From positions 1,619,501 to 1,683,500 of the forward strand of contig NC_010729.1 of assembly GCF_000010505.1 (NCBI RefSeq): a stretch of 64,000 nucleotides of DNA, in the 5' to 3' direction. The stretch comes from Porphyromonas gingivalis ATCC 33277 (GTDB lineage: Bacteria > Bacteroidota > Bacteroidia > Bacteroidales > Porphyromonadaceae). This document shows, one piece after another, positions 11,273 through 21,403 of the stretch. The notes beneath the pieces were generated by a model. It did not search any database. It was given only the letters and a program-made list of their open reading frames with translations, and was not told the DNA's origin. The translations under genes and the position numbers were made by a program. Every line of letters starts with the position of its first letter. Positions within the stretch are counted from its first letter, which is position 1.

Positions 11273-12846
11273 AACGACTTGTAACGACCCTTTTGGCCGT
11301 ATTGACTATAGGGAATGTTACAGTACAGGGGCAATCGGTTCATCCCAAGCTGGTGGTGGTAATTACCATTGACCAGTTGAGAGGTGATCTCCTCTCGTTT
11401 TGCCGCTCGCAATATGGCACAGGTGGATTTAATCATCTGCTGCAGGATGGACTTGTTTTTAGCAACGTAGACTTCGGATTCGATGGGGTAGACGAAGCAT
11501 CGGCTATTGCAGGTATATATACCGGCACCTATCCTAATCGTCACAGTATTACAGGCAGTACTGTATTCGACAGAGAAAAAAACAAGTCGGTATCCATTTT
11601 GGAAGACAAAAACTTCTTAGGCAATTATACATCTGAACATCTGTCTCCTCTCAAGCTCACTTCCGGTACTATCGGCGATGAACTACGGAGTGCAACGGAT
11701 GGAAGGAGCAAGGTTTATGCGATAGCACCGAATGCCGTAGCAGCAATCGTAGCTGCAGGTCAGTCTGGAAATGGTGCATTCTGGATCGAAGATCGTAAGG
11801 GGATGTGGGCTACGACTACCTACTACAAAGATTTCCCTTGGCACATCGATAAGTTCAACTCCTCGGCCGACTCTCCCTCTTCTAAAATAAGCAGTGTTGT
11901 ATGGACTCCTATGTCCTCGCCCCAATCTTTGCCTGTGGGTGGAGATCCCGTTGCCTTTTCTCACAAATTCAGTCATTCCAACATCAGTCTTTTCAAACAA
12001 TCTGCTCCGATCAATGAAGAAGTCACGACTTTGGCTCTCCGGCTGATCGAGTATGGAGGATTGGAACTTGCCAAACAGCCCAATCTGCTATCGCTCACTT
12101 ATTATGCAGGAAGATACCCTGCCAAACATCAGAGTGAGCATCAGGCCGAGATGGTGGACACGTACCGTCGCTTGGATGCTCAACTTGCTCGCCTGTTCAC
12201 AGCTTTGGACAAAAAGATTGGCTTGGCAAACTGCATAATAGCCCTGAGTGGAACAGGCCACTTCAATAGTTCGATCCCGGAGGAAAGCGTATTCCCCCAT
12301 AAGCGTCATCGCTACTTCAGTCCAAAGCGATGCAAAGCTTTGATCAATATGTATTTGATGGCTCTTCACGGACAGGGACAATGGGTCTTGGATTATGCAG
12401 ATGGTCAGTTGATTCTGGACAAAAAACTGGCAGAAAAGAAACAGGTCGATATGCGTCGGCTTCAATCAGAAGTGGCAGAATTTGCCCGACAGATGAGCGG
12501 TGTACGACTTGCATTGCCGGCGCACGAAATAGGTTCGGGAGCAATTAACGAAGAAGCGAATCGTTTTGTTCGTTCGTTCCGATTGGGGCAATCTGCGGAT
12601 GTATGTTTGCAATTACAAGGAGGATGGATAGAAGGAGAAGAGGAGGCATCCTCGAATTCGGATCACAAACAAATACGCTATAATGCTGTAGCAGCTCCTT
12701 TTATCTTGGTGGTACCCGGCATAAAAGGACAAAAAGTGCAGCGAACTATTTCTTCGACAGAGATAGCTCCCACCTTGGCGTATATCCTCCGCATACGTCC
12801 TCCGACAGAGGCTCGTGCCTTGCCATTACCCGAAGTGGCTCTCTGA
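11251..12846 (+). CDS. PafA-like alkaline phosphatase superfamily protein, predicted catalytically inactive
   Basis: A 531-residue protein with a signal peptide (hydrophobic residues about 9-25, ending near VQGQS). Overall it follows the PafA phosphatase layout: VVITIDQLRGD, GIYTGTYPNRHSITG, AFWIEDRKG, and TEIAPTLAYILRI at the end. The first metal-binding Asp (in TIDQLR) is present. The nucleophilic Thr position reads Glu or Asp (GVDEASAIAG). The DxxxH metal site reads YYAGR in SLTYYAGRYP, and the ADHG motif reads SGTGH. It is therefore probably a pseudophosphatase with a binding role. The start lies inside the lnb gene, so coupled expression with lnb is likely. The alignment is from memory and not computed. 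Confidence 0.8.
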   Translation: MEKERSVKRLVTTLLAVLTIGNVTVQGQSVHPKLVVVITIDQLRGDLLSFCRSQYGTGGFNHLLQDGLVFSNVDFGFDGVDEASAIAGIYTGTYPNRHSITGSTVFDREKNKSVSILEDKNFLGNYTSEHLSPLKLTSGTIGDELRSATDGRSKVYAIAPNAVAAIVAAGQSGNGAFWIEDRKGMWATTTYYKDFPWHIDKFNSSADSPSSKISSVVWTPMSSPQSLPVGGDPVAFSHKFSHSNISLFKQSAPINEEVTTLALRLIEYGGLELAKQPNLLSLTYYAGRYPAKHQSEHQAEMVDTYRRLDAQLARLFTALDKKIGLANCIIALSGTGHFNSSIPEESVFPHKRHRYFSPKRCKALINMYLMALHGQGQWVLDYADGQLILDKKLAEKKQVDMRRLQSEVAEFARQMSGVRLALPAHEIGSGAINEEANRFVRSFRLGQSADVCLQLQGGWIEGEEEASSNSDHKQIRYNAVAAPFILVVPGIKGQKVQRTISSTEIAPTLAYILRIRPPTEARALPLPEVAL

Positions 12847-12939
12847 ACATACTATTCGGGAAGAAGAGAAAGGAGTCTTTCGCTCTTACGCGGGTACTCC
12901 GCACATATCATAACAGCTACAAAAAATACAATAAGATAA

Positions 12940-15900
12940 ATGGGATTCAACGAATTCATGTCGAAGCTTTTCGGCAACAAATCGCAGCGTGACTTGAAAG
13001 AGGTAAAACCTTTCGTGGACAAAATCAAAGTTGCATATGGCGAAATCGAACGGCTGTCAGACGACGATCTTCGCGGACGTACAGCCATCTTGCGCCAAAA
13101 GATACAAGACTATGTAAAAGACGAGAGAGCAGAAATCGACAAGCTGAAAGTCGAGGTGGAAGGCAAGGACTTGGACGAACGAGAGGAGATTTGGGCTAAA
13201 GTAGACAAGCTCGAAAAAGAGATTTTGGACAAAATGGAAGTCGTTTTGGATGAAATTCTCCCCGAAGCATTTGCTATTATCAAAGATACTGCTCGCAGAT
13301 TCGCCCAAAACGAAACTATTCGAGTCAAAGCCACTGATCTTGATCGTGACCTCGCAATCAACCATGATTTCGTCTCGATCGAGGGAGATACCGCCGTCTA
13401 CCAAAACCACTGGGTGGCAGGAGGCAATGAAATCTTGTGGGACATGATTCACTATGATGTTCAGCTCATCGGTGGTACAGTCTTACACAAAGGAAAAATT
13501 GCCGAAATGGCTACCGGTGAGGGAAAGACATTGGTAGCTACCCTACCCGTATTCCTCAATGCTCTGACTGGTAACGGCGTGCATGTAGTGACGGTCAATG
13601 ACTACCTTTCTAAACGTGACTCGGAATGGATGGGGCCACTGTATATGTTCCATGGTTTGACCGTGGATTGTATAGATAAGCACCAGCCCAATTCGGATGC
13701 CCGCCGCAAGGCCTATAATGCAGATATTACATTTGGCACCAATAACGAATTCGGCTTCGACTACTTGCGCGACAATATGGCCACGAGTCCTAAGGACTTG
13801 GTACAGCGTAAGCACAACTACGCCATAGTCGACGAGGTGGATTCCGTATTGATCGATGACGCCCGAACTCCTTTGATTATTTCCGGCCCTACTCCCAAAG
13901 GTGAAGATCAGTTGTTCGAGGAGTTTTTGCCCAATGTGGAGAAAGTTGTCGAGGCACAGCGTAAACTTTGTTCACAATTACTTATCGATGCCAAGAATAA
14001 GATGGCATCTGAGGATAAGAAAGAACAGGAAGAGGGTTCTTTGCTACTCTATCGTTCGTTCAAGGGTCTTCCCAAAAATAAACAGTTGATCAAGTATCTG
14101 AGCGAACCCGGCATCAAGAGCTCCATGCTGAAGACCGAAGAAGCATACATGGCTGAAAACATGAGGAATATGCATTTGGTCACAGACGAATTGTATTTCA
14201 TCATAGATGAAAAGCGTAATAGCGTAGAGCTTACTGAGAAAGGTATCGACCTTCTGACGTCCCGTACAGATGACCCGAAATTCTTCGTCTTGCCTGATAT
14301 TGCAGCTGAGTTATCCGCTTTGGACAATATGGAATCCGATGCAGAAAAACGTCGCGAAGCCAAGGATGAGATCATAGCCAACTATTCGATCAAGAGCGAG
14401 CGTGTACATACTGTCAATCAGTTGCTCAAAGCCTATGCCCTCTTCGAAAAGGATGATCAATACGTGGTCATGGACAATAAGGTGCTCATCGTAGACGAGC
14501 AGACCGGACGTATCATGGACGGACGTCGATATTCGGATGGCCTCCATCAGGCTATCGAAGCCAAAGAGCATGTGAAAGTAGAGGCTGCAACACAGACATT
14601 TGCAACTATCACTTTGCAGAACTATTTCCGCATGTATCATAAGCTGGCAGGGATGACCGGTACTGCTGAAACTGAAGCGGGAGAGCTTTGGGACATCTAC
14701 AAACTGGACGTTGTAGTTATTCCGACAAACAAGCCTATCGCCCGTAAGGATATGAATGATCGTATCTATAAGACGGCACGTGAAAAATATGCAGCAGTTA
14801 TCGAAGAGATTGTACGTCTTGTCGAAGAGGGCAGACCTGTACTTGTCGGTACTACTTCGGTGGAAATATCCGAATTGTTGAGCCGTATGTTACGCTTGCG
14901 TGGCATCCAACACAATGTACTCAATGCCAAATTGCATCAGAAGGAGGCCGAGATTGTAGCTCAGGCCGGTCAGAAAGGAACTGTTACCATCGCAACAAAC
15001 ATGGCCGGTCGTGGTACCGACATCAAGCTCTCTGCCGAGGTTAAGAAAGCCGGGGGTTTGGCTATCATTGGTACGGAAAGGCACGAATCCAGACGAGTGG
15101 ACAGACAGCTTCGTGGTCGTTCCGGCCGTCAGGGTGATCCCGGTTCGTCCATATTCTATGTTTCACTTGAAGATCATCTGATGCGCCTCTTTGCCACAGA
15201 AAAGATTGCATCATTGATGGATCGTTTAGGTTTCAAGGAAGGAGAAGTGCTCGAAAACAACATGCTGAGTAAGTCCGTGGAGCGTGCTCAAAAGAAGGTG
15301 GAAGAGAACAACTTCGGTATCCGTAAACATCTGCTTGAGTACGATGATGTAATGAATTCGCAGCGTGAAGTCATTTATACCCGTCGCCGTCATGCTTTGA
15401 TGGGAGAGCGTATCGGTATGGATGTACTCAATACCATATACGACGTATGTAAGGCTCTGATTGACAATTATGCAGAAGCCAATGATTTCGAAGGCTTCAA
15501 GGAAGATCTGATGCGTGCACTCGCGATAGAATCTCCTATCACGCAAGAAATATTCAGAGGTAAGAAAGCAGAAGAGCTGACCGATATGCTTTTCGATGAA
15601 GCTTACAAGTCTTTCCAACGTAAAATGGATCTGATCGCAGAAGTGGCCCACCCTGTGGTTCATCAGGTATTCGAGACCCAAGCCGCCGTGTACGAGCGCA
15701 TTCTAATCCCCATTACAGATGGTAAACGTGTCTATAACATAGGATGCAATTTGCGTGAAGCGGATGAAACTCGAGGGAAAAGCATCATCAAAGAATTTGA
15801 GAAAGCTATCGTACTGCATACTATCGATGAGTCTTGGAAAGAACATCTGCGTGAGATGGACGAGCTTCGTAATTCCGTTCAGAATGCCAGCTACGAAAAC

Positions 15901-16281
15901 AAAGATCCACTACTTATCTATAAACTCGAATCTTACGAACTGTTCCGCAAGATGGTAGAAGCCATGAACCGTAAGACCGTAGCGATCCTAATGCGTGCTC
16001 GGATACCGGTACCGGAGGCTCCTTCCCAAGAAGAGCTGGAACACAGGCGGCAAATAGAAATCCGACATGCAGCCGAGCAACGTACGGACATGAGTAAGTA
16101 TCGGACACAAAAAGACGATATAGAAGCCCAGCAGAAAGCACAAAGGGATGCGGCAAGCAGACCTCAGGGTGCAGCTGCTCCCCAGACACCGATAAGAAAC
16201 GAGAATAAGATCGGGCGAAATGATCCTTGTCCTTGCGGTAGTGGCAAAAAGTTCAAACAGTGCCACGGGCGTAACCTGTAA
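12940..16281 (+). CDS. secA: Preprotein translocase ATPase SecA
   Basis: The motor that drives unfolded preproteins through SecYEG. At 1113 residues it is longer than the E. coli protein, as is usual in Bacteroidetes, with extra residues before and within the nucleotide-binding region. Visible motifs are [14 protein letters not shown] near residues 190-203, [21 protein letters not shown], the cross-linking domain, and [13 protein letters not shown]. The C-terminal zinc motif [13 protein letters not shown] binds SecB or ribosomes in other bacteria. A terminator follows at 16293. Every secreted protein in this window, including RgpB, would pass through this machine before outer-membrane sorting. 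Confidence 0.98.
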   Translation: MGFNEFMSKLFGNKSQRDLKEVKPFVDKIKVAYGEIERLSDDDLRGRTAILRQKIQDYVKDERAEIDKLKVEVEGKDLDEREEIWAKVDKLEKEILDKMEVVLDEILPEAFAIIKDTARRFAQNETIRVKATDLDRDLAINHDFVSIEGDTAVYQNHWVAGGNEILWDMIHYDVQLIGGTVLHKGKIAEMATGEGKTLVATLPVFLNALTGNGVHVVTVNDYLSKRDSEWMGPLYMFHGLTVDCIDKHQPNSDARRKAYNADITFGTNNEFGFDYLRDNMATSPKDLVQRKHNYAIVDEVDSVLIDDARTPLIISGPTPKGEDQLFEEFLPNVEKVVEAQRKLCSQLLIDAKNKMASEDKKEQEEGSLLLYRSFKGLPKNKQLIKYLSEPGIKSSMLKTEEAYMAENMRNMHLVTDELYFIIDEKRNSVELTEKGIDLLTSRTDDPKFFVLPDIAAELSALDNMESDAEKRREAKDEIIANYSIKSERVHTVNQLLKAYALFEKDDQYVVMDNKVLIVDEQTGRIMDGRRYSDGLHQAIEAKEHVKVEAATQTFATITLQNYFRMYHKLAGMTGTAETEAGELWDIYKLDVVVIPTNKPIARKDMNDRIYKTAREKYAAVIEEIVRLVEEGRPVLVGTTSVEISELLSRMLRLRGIQHNVLNAKLHQKEAEIVAQAGQKGTVTIATNMAGRGTDIKLSAEVKKAGGLAIIGTERHESRRVDRQLRGRSGRQGDPGSSIFYVSLEDHLMRLFATEKIASLMDRLGFKEGEVLENNMLSKSVERAQKKVEENNFGIRKHLLEYDDVMNSQREVIYTRRRHALMGERIGMDVLNTIYDVCKALIDNYAEANDFEGFKEDLMRALAIESPITQEIFRGKKAEELTDMLFDEAYKSFQRKMDLIAEVAHPVVHQVFETQAAVYERILIPITDGKRVYNIGCNLREADETRGKSIIKEFEKAIVLHTIDESWKEHLREMDELRNSVQNASYENKDPLLIYKLESYELFRKMVEAMNRKTVAILMRARIPVPEAPSQEELEHRRQIEIRHAAEQRTDMSKYRTQKDDIEAQQKAQRDAASRPQGAAAPQTPIRNENKIGRNDPCPCGSGKKFKQCHGRNL

Positions 16282-16292
16282 AAAGATTTATG

Positions 16293-16342
16293 AGAGAATC
16301 ACCGACTATGGTATAGAATAGTCTGTGATTCTCTTTTTATTT
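16293..16342 (+). terminator. Terminator after secA
   Basis: The stem AGAGAATCAC plus CGACTA pairs with TAGTC(T) plus GTGATTCTCT, with an interior mismatch and a loop of about 10 bases. It is followed by TTTTATTTTTTC and lies 11 bases after the secA stop. Confidence 0.85.
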
Positions 16343-16372
16343 TTTCTCTCCTAACCGCATATAAAAAAGACT

Positions 16373-17263
16373 ATGATCCTATCTATGACCGGATTCGGCA
16401 AGCATACGATTCAATTCGCCGATAAAAAAATAACTGCGACCATCAAGTCGCTCAATAGCAAACAGTTCGATCTATCAACCAAGATTTCCAGCCGTTACCG
16501 TGATAGAGAACTACCTCTCAGGGCTTTGGTTTCGGCCGACATCAGACGGGGGAAAGTGGATCTCAGCCTGTTTCTCGAGGAATCCGGTAGTACGGATGTT
16601 GTATCTCAGATATTCGATACAGAAAAGATGTCCTCTTATTTCTTCCAACTCAAGGAATTCGGCGAAAAGATGGGAGTGGAAGTACCCGCAGGAGGATGGT
16701 TCGAACAGCTACTTCGGATCCCCGGAGTCATTCAGATAGATGAAGATAAAGAAGAAGAAATTCCAGAAGATGAATGGGCTGTCGTAATTGAAACTTGTCG
16801 GAGAGCCCTTGATCAGCTAATCGGATTCCGCGAGCAGGAGGGTGCTATGCTGGAGCAGGTGTTCACGGAGAAAATATCTAATATCTCTTCTTTGCTTCTG
16901 CAAATCGAACAGTATGAACCCGAGAGGATCCAACGAATCAAAGAGCGGATAGAAGAGAACCTAACCAAAATATCAGAGAAAGACTACGACAAGAACAGAT
17001 TCGAACAAGAGATGATTTATTATATCGAAAAGTTGGATGTAAATGAAGAGAAGCATCGCTTGCGGAATCATCTTTCTTATTTTCTCCAAACCATGCAAGG
17101 CGAGCCCGGACAAGGAAAAAAACTCAGCTTCATTGCACAAGAAATCGGCAGAGAAATCAATACGCTCGGCTCCAAAAGCAATCATGTGGAGATGCAGCAA
17201 ATCGTCGTGCAGATGAAAGACGAATTAGAACAGATTAAAGAGCAGGTACTGAACGTATTATAG
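16373..17263 (+). CDS. YicC family protein (endoribonuclease-type)
   Basis: A 296-residue protein with the YicC N-terminal domain (MILSMTGFGKHTIQF, and SLNSKQFDLSTKISSRYRD near residues 26-44) and the C-terminal DUF1732 domain (GKKLSFIAQEIGREINTLGSK). YicC of E. coli has been reported to act as an endoribonuclease on small RNA and toxin transcripts. Its role in Bacteroidetes is not established. It lies 32 bases before gmk, the common yicC-gmk pairing of many bacteria, so the two probably share a transcript. Confidence 0.9.
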   Translation: MILSMTGFGKHTIQFADKKITATIKSLNSKQFDLSTKISSRYRDRELPLRALVSADIRRGKVDLSLFLEESGSTDVVSQIFDTEKMSSYFFQLKEFGEKMGVEVPAGGWFEQLLRIPGVIQIDEDKEEEIPEDEWAVVIETCRRALDQLIGFREQEGAMLEQVFTEKISNISSLLLQIEQYEPERIQRIKERIEENLTKISEKDYDKNRFEQEMIYYIEKLDVNEEKHRLRNHLSYFLQTMQGEPGQGKKLSFIAQEIGREINTLGSKSNHVEMQQIVVQMKDELEQIKEQVLNVL

Positions 17264-17295
17264 CCATTCCACTACATATTTAGACAAAATTCCCC

Positions 17296-17862
17296 ATGAC
17301 CAAACTAATCATCATCTCGGCCCCATCCGGAACAGGTAAGAGCACCGTTATCGAACGACTTCTTACGGACAGAGAGCTTAACCTTCATTTCTCTATTTCT
17401 GCAACCAGCCGTGCACCTCGTGGAGAAGAGCAGAATGGACGAGAGTATTACTTCTTGTCTCCGGAAGAATTCAGACGAAGAATAGAGGCCAACGAATTCG
17501 TAGAGTACGAAGAGGTGTACAGAGACAAATACTATGGCACGCTCAAAAGTGAGGTAGAGCGGATCCTGAAAGAAGAGAAAAATGTCATTTTCGACGTTGA
17601 TGTCGTTGGAGCACAGAGCATCAAGAAATATTATGGAGATAGGGCATTGGCTATCTTTATTTTGCCTCCTTCTATAGAAGAGCTGCGTTCTCGTCTGCAA
17701 AAACGAGGTACGGACTCTATGGAAACTATTAAGCAGCGCGTGGACAAGGCCGAGAAAGAAATCGGTTATGCACATCTTTTCGACCTGCGCTTTGTAAATG
17801 ATGATTTGGTTACTTGTGTGGAACAGATAAGGAAGGCGATTGCCCAATTCTTAGCCAAATAA
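17296..17862 (+). CDS. gmk: Guanylate kinase
   Basis: Phosphorylates GMP to GDP with ATP. The 188-residue protein has the P-loop SAPSGTGKST at residues 8-17 and the GMP-binding sequence SRAPRGEEQNGREYYF. The FVEYEEVYRDKYYGT segment and the lid region with RL(Q)KRGTDS complete the family pattern. Length is standard. Together with IMP dehydrogenase in the same window it covers two steps of guanine nucleotide synthesis, though the genes lie 15 kb apart. Confidence 0.97.
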   Translation: MTKLIIISAPSGTGKSTVIERLLTDRELNLHFSISATSRAPRGEEQNGREYYFLSPEEFRRRIEANEFVEYEEVYRDKYYGTLKSEVERILKEEKNVIFDVDVVGAQSIKKYYGDRALAIFILPPSIEELRSRLQKRGTDSMETIKQRVDKAEKEIGYAHLFDLRFVNDDLVTCVEQIRKAIAQFLAK

Positions 17863-17881
17863 TAGTTTCTCTTCCTACAAG

Positions 17882-19114
17882 ATGGTTCTTAATTACATTT
17901 TCGTAGCTTTTTTCCTCGTTTCGCTCATTGTGGCACTCGTTCGATTGATAGCTTTCGGCGATGTGTCCGTATTCGATGAGATGGTGCAGGCTTCTTTCAG
18001 CCAGTCGAAGAATGCCTTTGAGATAGCCCTTGCACTGACCGGTGTACTCGCTCTGTGGCTCGGTCTGATGAAAATAGCAGAACGAAGTGGCCTTATAAGC
18101 AAGCTGGCACAGATCAGTTCACCTGTTCTAAGCCGATTATTCCCTTCTGTACCTAAGGGCCATCCCGCACTGGGCAATATCTTCATGAATATATCGGCCA
18201 ACCTGTTAGGCCTTGACAATGCTGCTACCCCCCTCGGTATCCGTTCGATGGAGAGTTTGCAAACGATCAATCAGCAAAAAGATAAAGCCAGCGATGCCAT
18301 GATTATGTTCTTGGCCATCAATGCCAGTGGACTTACGCTGATTCCCTCTTCCATCATGGCCTATCGCCTACAGGCCGGGGCGGCAAATCCTGCCGACATC
18401 TTTGTCCCGGTTCTGATTGCCACGTTTGCTTCCACATTGGTCGCCATCCTTGCAGTAGGGGTCAAGCAGCGTATCGATTTCTTCCAAAAACCTCTTCTTC
18501 TTTTTCTTCTTTCCTCTCTTCTCTTTATCGGAGGGGTAATCTATGCAGGACGGACTCTGCCTCCGGAAACATTCAGCAGTATCAGCACTGCATTTGCATC
18601 CATTCTTCTGTTTGGAATAATGTGCGGATTCGTCGTCAGTGGACTGCGTGCGCGCATCAATGTGTATGATGCCTTTATCGAAGGGGCAAAAGATGGTTTC
18701 GGTACGGCTGTGACCATCATTCCCTATCTGCTGGCCATGCTGGTCGGTATCGGTATATTCAGAGCTTCCGGTGCCATGGATCTGATCACTGAAGGCTTGC
18801 GCGGACTGGTCGGCTTTTGGGGAGGAGATATGAAGTTTGTGGAAGGAATCCCGACCATGCTAATGAAACCACTTAGCGGAAGTGGAGCCAGAGGGCTCAT
18901 GGTCGATGCCATGCAGACGTACGGAGCCGACAGCTTTGTCGGCCGTCTATGCAGTATTGTACAGGGCTCCAGCGATACCACGTTCTACGTCGTAGCCCTC
19001 TACTATGGAGCCGTCAAAATACGCAATACACGTTATACGGTGAGCTATTCCCTTTTGGCCGATTTGGCCGGAGCGCTGACAGCCATTGCTGTCACTTATA
19101 TTTTCTTTGGTTGA
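17882..19114 (+). CDS. Fused spore maturation protein A/B-like membrane protein (nucleoside recognition domains)
   Basis: A 410-residue integral membrane protein with about nine to eleven hydrophobic segments. The N-terminal half matches SpmA, with NISANLLGLDNAATPLGIRSM near residues 101-121. The C-terminal half matches SpmB, with LSGSGARGLM and VQGSSDTTFYV. In Bacillus these are two separate genes needed for spore core dehydration. Here they are fused in a non-spore-former, as in other Bacteroidetes, so the function is unknown; transport across the inner membrane is a reasonable guess. It begins 19 bases after gmk. Confidence 0.87.
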   Translation: MVLNYIFVAFFLVSLIVALVRLIAFGDVSVFDEMVQASFSQSKNAFEIALALTGVLALWLGLMKIAERSGLISKLAQISSPVLSRLFPSVPKGHPALGNIFMNISANLLGLDNAATPLGIRSMESLQTINQQKDKASDAMIMFLAINASGLTLIPSSIMAYRLQAGAANPADIFVPVLIATFASTLVAILAVGVKQRIDFFQKPLLLFLLSSLLFIGGVIYAGRTLPPETFSSISTAFASILLFGIMCGFVVSGLRARINVYDAFIEGAKDGFGTAVTIIPYLLAMLVGIGIFRASGAMDLITEGLRGLVGFWGGDMKFVEGIPTMLMKPLSGSGARGLMVDAMQTYGADSFVGRLCSIVQGSSDTTFYVVALYYGAVKIRNTRYTVSYSLLADLAGALTAIAVTYIFFG

Positions 19115-19149
19115 GGGTACGGTGACCGAGCAAAACGATAATTAAGACA

Positions 19150-19605
19150 ATGGCAAAAATCAATTTCTATGCTGAAGGCGTCAGCCTTCCTCGGATCAGA
19201 AGACGGATCGTCGGTAAGTGGATAGCCGAAGTATGCAGCCGATATGGGAAAGCGGTGGGAGAAATCTCCTATCTTTTCTGTGATGACGAATATATCCTGA
19301 AAGCCAATCAGGAATTTCTCGATCATGACTACTACACCGACATCATCACCTTCGATTCCTGCGAAGCGGATACGGTGAATGGCGACCTGCTTATCAGTCT
19401 CGATACCGTACGCTCGAATGCCCGTGCTCTTGATCTTCGATACGAAGACGAACTACATCGTGTCATTATCCACGGCATACTGCATCTTTGCGGATTGAAA
19501 GACAAGAGCAAAAAGGATGAAGCCCAAATGCGAGCAGCCGAAGAGGAAGCCCTTGTCATGCTGCAAGAAACCATCGGATCGGAGCTTTCCCTATTGCATA
19601 CATGA
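19150..19605 (+). CDS. ybeY: Endoribonuclease YbeY (rRNA maturation)
   Basis: A 151-residue single-strand-specific RNase of the UPF0054 family that acts in 16S rRNA 3'-end maturation and ribosome quality control. The family core YTDIITFDS and GDLLISLDTV is present, then the metal site as HGILHLCGLKDKSKKDEAQM. Two of the three zinc-binding histidines are clear; where the usual motif has GYDH, this protein has GLKD, so the third ligand may be Asp. The gene lies 35 bases after the SpmAB fusion and 16 bases before the next gene. Confidence 0.92.
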   Translation: MAKINFYAEGVSLPRIRRRIVGKWIAEVCSRYGKAVGEISYLFCDDEYILKANQEFLDHDYYTDIITFDSCEADTVNGDLLISLDTVRSNARALDLRYEDELHRVIIHGILHLCGLKDKSKKDEAQMRAAEEEALVMLQETIGSELSLLHT

Positions 19606-19621
19606 TCACATTTCTCCCTCT

Positions 19622-20482
19622 ATGAGACCTAAGCAGTGGATCAAGAATCTGATCGTATTCCTACCCCTGTTTTTCGGACACAGGATTGGTGATACGGAAG
19701 CCTTGCTAAGGCTGACCATACTCCTGATAGCATTTTGTTCGGCATCGAGTGCAGTCTATCTCTTCAATGATATTTGCGATAGAGCGATCGACCGCCTGCA
19801 TCCCGTCAAATCGAGACGCCCTATTGCCAGCGGAGCATGGAGTCTCTCCAAAGCTTATATACTGATAGCTCTACTTGTGGTTTTGGCTTGCGGAGTGATA
19901 TTGTTATTCCTTTCTTTCCCTTTTGCCGTCTATGCCCTGATCTCTATAGTACTTTATCTTTTGCTGAATCTTTTCTATTCACTGAAAGGCAAACACATCC
20001 CCATCGTGGATGCTTTCCTCGTAGCTTTCGGCTTTCTGATCAGATTGTATGCGGCCGGAGCAGTGAGCGGAGTACCCATTTCCCATTGGTTGGCTTTGAT
20101 GACGCTCTTCCTATCCTTGCTGCTCGCCTTCGGCAAGAGGAAAGAAGACCTGCGTCTGCTGCAGGAGACGGCTCTTTCATCGCGTCCTGTCGTCAAACAT
20201 TATACGGATGGATTCCTCAATGTCCTACTGGCCATTCTCTCGGCTACGATCATTATACTCTATACCCTCTATGCCACAGACGGCGAAGTCATATCGAGGA
20301 ACGGCCCGTATCTGTACGTATCTGTCTTTCCCGTTGCCACCGGACTTTTCCATTATCTGAGACACGTGATAGTGAAAGGCTGTCATTGCAATCCGACCGA
20401 TATGCTCTATCAGGACCACGGGCTCCAGCTTTCGGTAGTTGTGTGGATCATTCTTTATTCGATAAGCCCTTATGTCGCATAG
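19622..20482 (+). CDS. UbiA-family prenyltransferase, polyprenyl-phosphate phosphoribosyltransferase-like
   Basis: A 286-residue membrane protein with about eight to nine hydrophobic helices. The first Asp-rich motif NDICDRAIDRLHPVK and the following SRRPIASGAWS match the decaprenyl-phosphate 5-phosphoribose synthase branch of the UbiA superfamily, rather than the quinone branch. The second acidic motif region FGKRKEDLRLL is also typical of that branch. It may therefore put a phosphoribosyl group on a lipid phosphate carrier. The frame is open further upstream, but the ATG at 19622 gives the family N-terminus MRPKQWIKNLIVF. It overlaps the HAD phosphatase gene by 11 bases. Confidence 0.82.
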   Translation: MRPKQWIKNLIVFLPLFFGHRIGDTEALLRLTILLIAFCSASSAVYLFNDICDRAIDRLHPVKSRRPIASGAWSLSKAYILIALLVVLACGVILLFLSFPFAVYALISIVLYLLLNLFYSLKGKHIPIVDAFLVAFGFLIRLYAAGAVSGVPISHWLALMTLFLSLLLAFGKRKEDLRLLQETALSSRPVVKHYTDGFLNVLLAILSATIIILYTLYATDGEVISRNGPYLYVSVFPVATGLFHYLRHVIVKGCHCNPTDMLYQDHGLQLSVVVWIILYSISPYVA

Positions 20483-21074
20483 GCCCATAGCCATATTCGA
20501 TTTCGACGGTACGCTGACCCGATGCGATTCTTTGCTTCCCTTTCTGCGGCAAGCCCAGCCGGTTATTCTCTTTTGGCTCAGACTGCCTTTCTATCTGGCC
20601 ATGTGGATGTGCTACAAACTTCGGCTGGCTCCGGCCGACCGGACAAAAGCAGCCATCCTTTCCACAGTCTTGAAAGGAAAAAGGGAGGTGGAATGCCGGG
20701 CAATGGGACAGCGATTCGTGCCTGCTATCGAAAGTCTTCTTCGTCCCGAAGCCCTTCGCTGTTTGGAATGGCATCGCAGCGAAGGACATCGGCTGGTGCT
20801 ACTGACAGCCTCGCTTCTGCCTTGTGTGGAGCCATGGGCTGAAAAGACGGGGTTTCATACCGTCATTGCTACCCTTCCGGAGATAAAATCCGGCATTCTG
20901 ACGGGTCGGTTCGAAGGCAATAACTGCAAGGGAAAAGAGAAAATCCACAGGTTGGATCGAGCCTTGCCGCATTGGCGAGATTCGATCTCCTATGGCTATG
21001 GCGATAGCCCCTCCGACCGCCCCTTGCTTAGCCTCTGCACACATTCCTACTATAGAAGATTCCCTGCTCTATAG
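20472..21074 (+). CDS. HAD-IB family phosphatase
   Basis: A 200-residue HAD hydrolase with the nucleophile motif FDFDGTLTRCDSL at residues 9-21, the Ser/Thr motif LVLLTAS near residue 111, and the acidic motif YGYGDSPSDRPLL near residues 174-186. A hydrophobic stretch at residues about 31-48 suggests membrane association. The HAD-IB subclass includes SerB-like and lipid-phosphate phosphatases. Overlap with the UbiA-type transferase suggests that it dephosphorylates that enzyme's product, but this is inferred from position. The end of the gene faces rgpB. Confidence 0.83.
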   Translation: MSHRPIAIFDFDGTLTRCDSLLPFLRQAQPVILFWLRLPFYLAMWMCYKLRLAPADRTKAAILSTVLKGKREVECRAMGQRFVPAIESLLRPEALRCLEWHRSEGHRLVLLTASLLPCVEPWAEKTGFHTVIATLPEIKSGILTGRFEGNNCKGKEKIHRLDRALPHWRDSISYGYGDSPSDRPLLSLCTHSYYRRFPAL

Positions 21075-21293
21075 CCTGCCGCCGCGTCCGTATCGTTTGG
21101 AGATTGTCGATTCATCGGTGTCCCGATGGGTACCCATTTTCCTACCTGACCACAAACCGCCATCAGAGCAGAAGTTACAACTGTCGATTGGTATTTCCCC
21201 TTAGGTTTACACAAGCAGATTTAGCCCTTTGCTCGGGATTCATTCTTCTGTAGTTGTAGAGTTCCGGAGCAATATTCCGAGCCTCTCTTTGTT

Positions 21294-21403
21294 GTGTATA
21301 TAGAGAAATATATTTGTGTATATAAGGAAATATATTTCCGTATATAAGAAAATTTATCGGAGTATATACGAAAATATATTTCCGCATATGCGGAAATATC
21401 GCC
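21294..21403. repeat. Tandem palindromic array 1: five units of 22 bp
   Basis: Units start at 21294, 21316, 21338, 21360 and 21382. The common pattern is nnGTATATA followed by GAAATATATTT, with the perfect palindrome GGAAATATATTTCC spanning unit boundaries. Units 3 and 5 are more divergent. The array lies between convergent genes. Confidence 0.85.
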
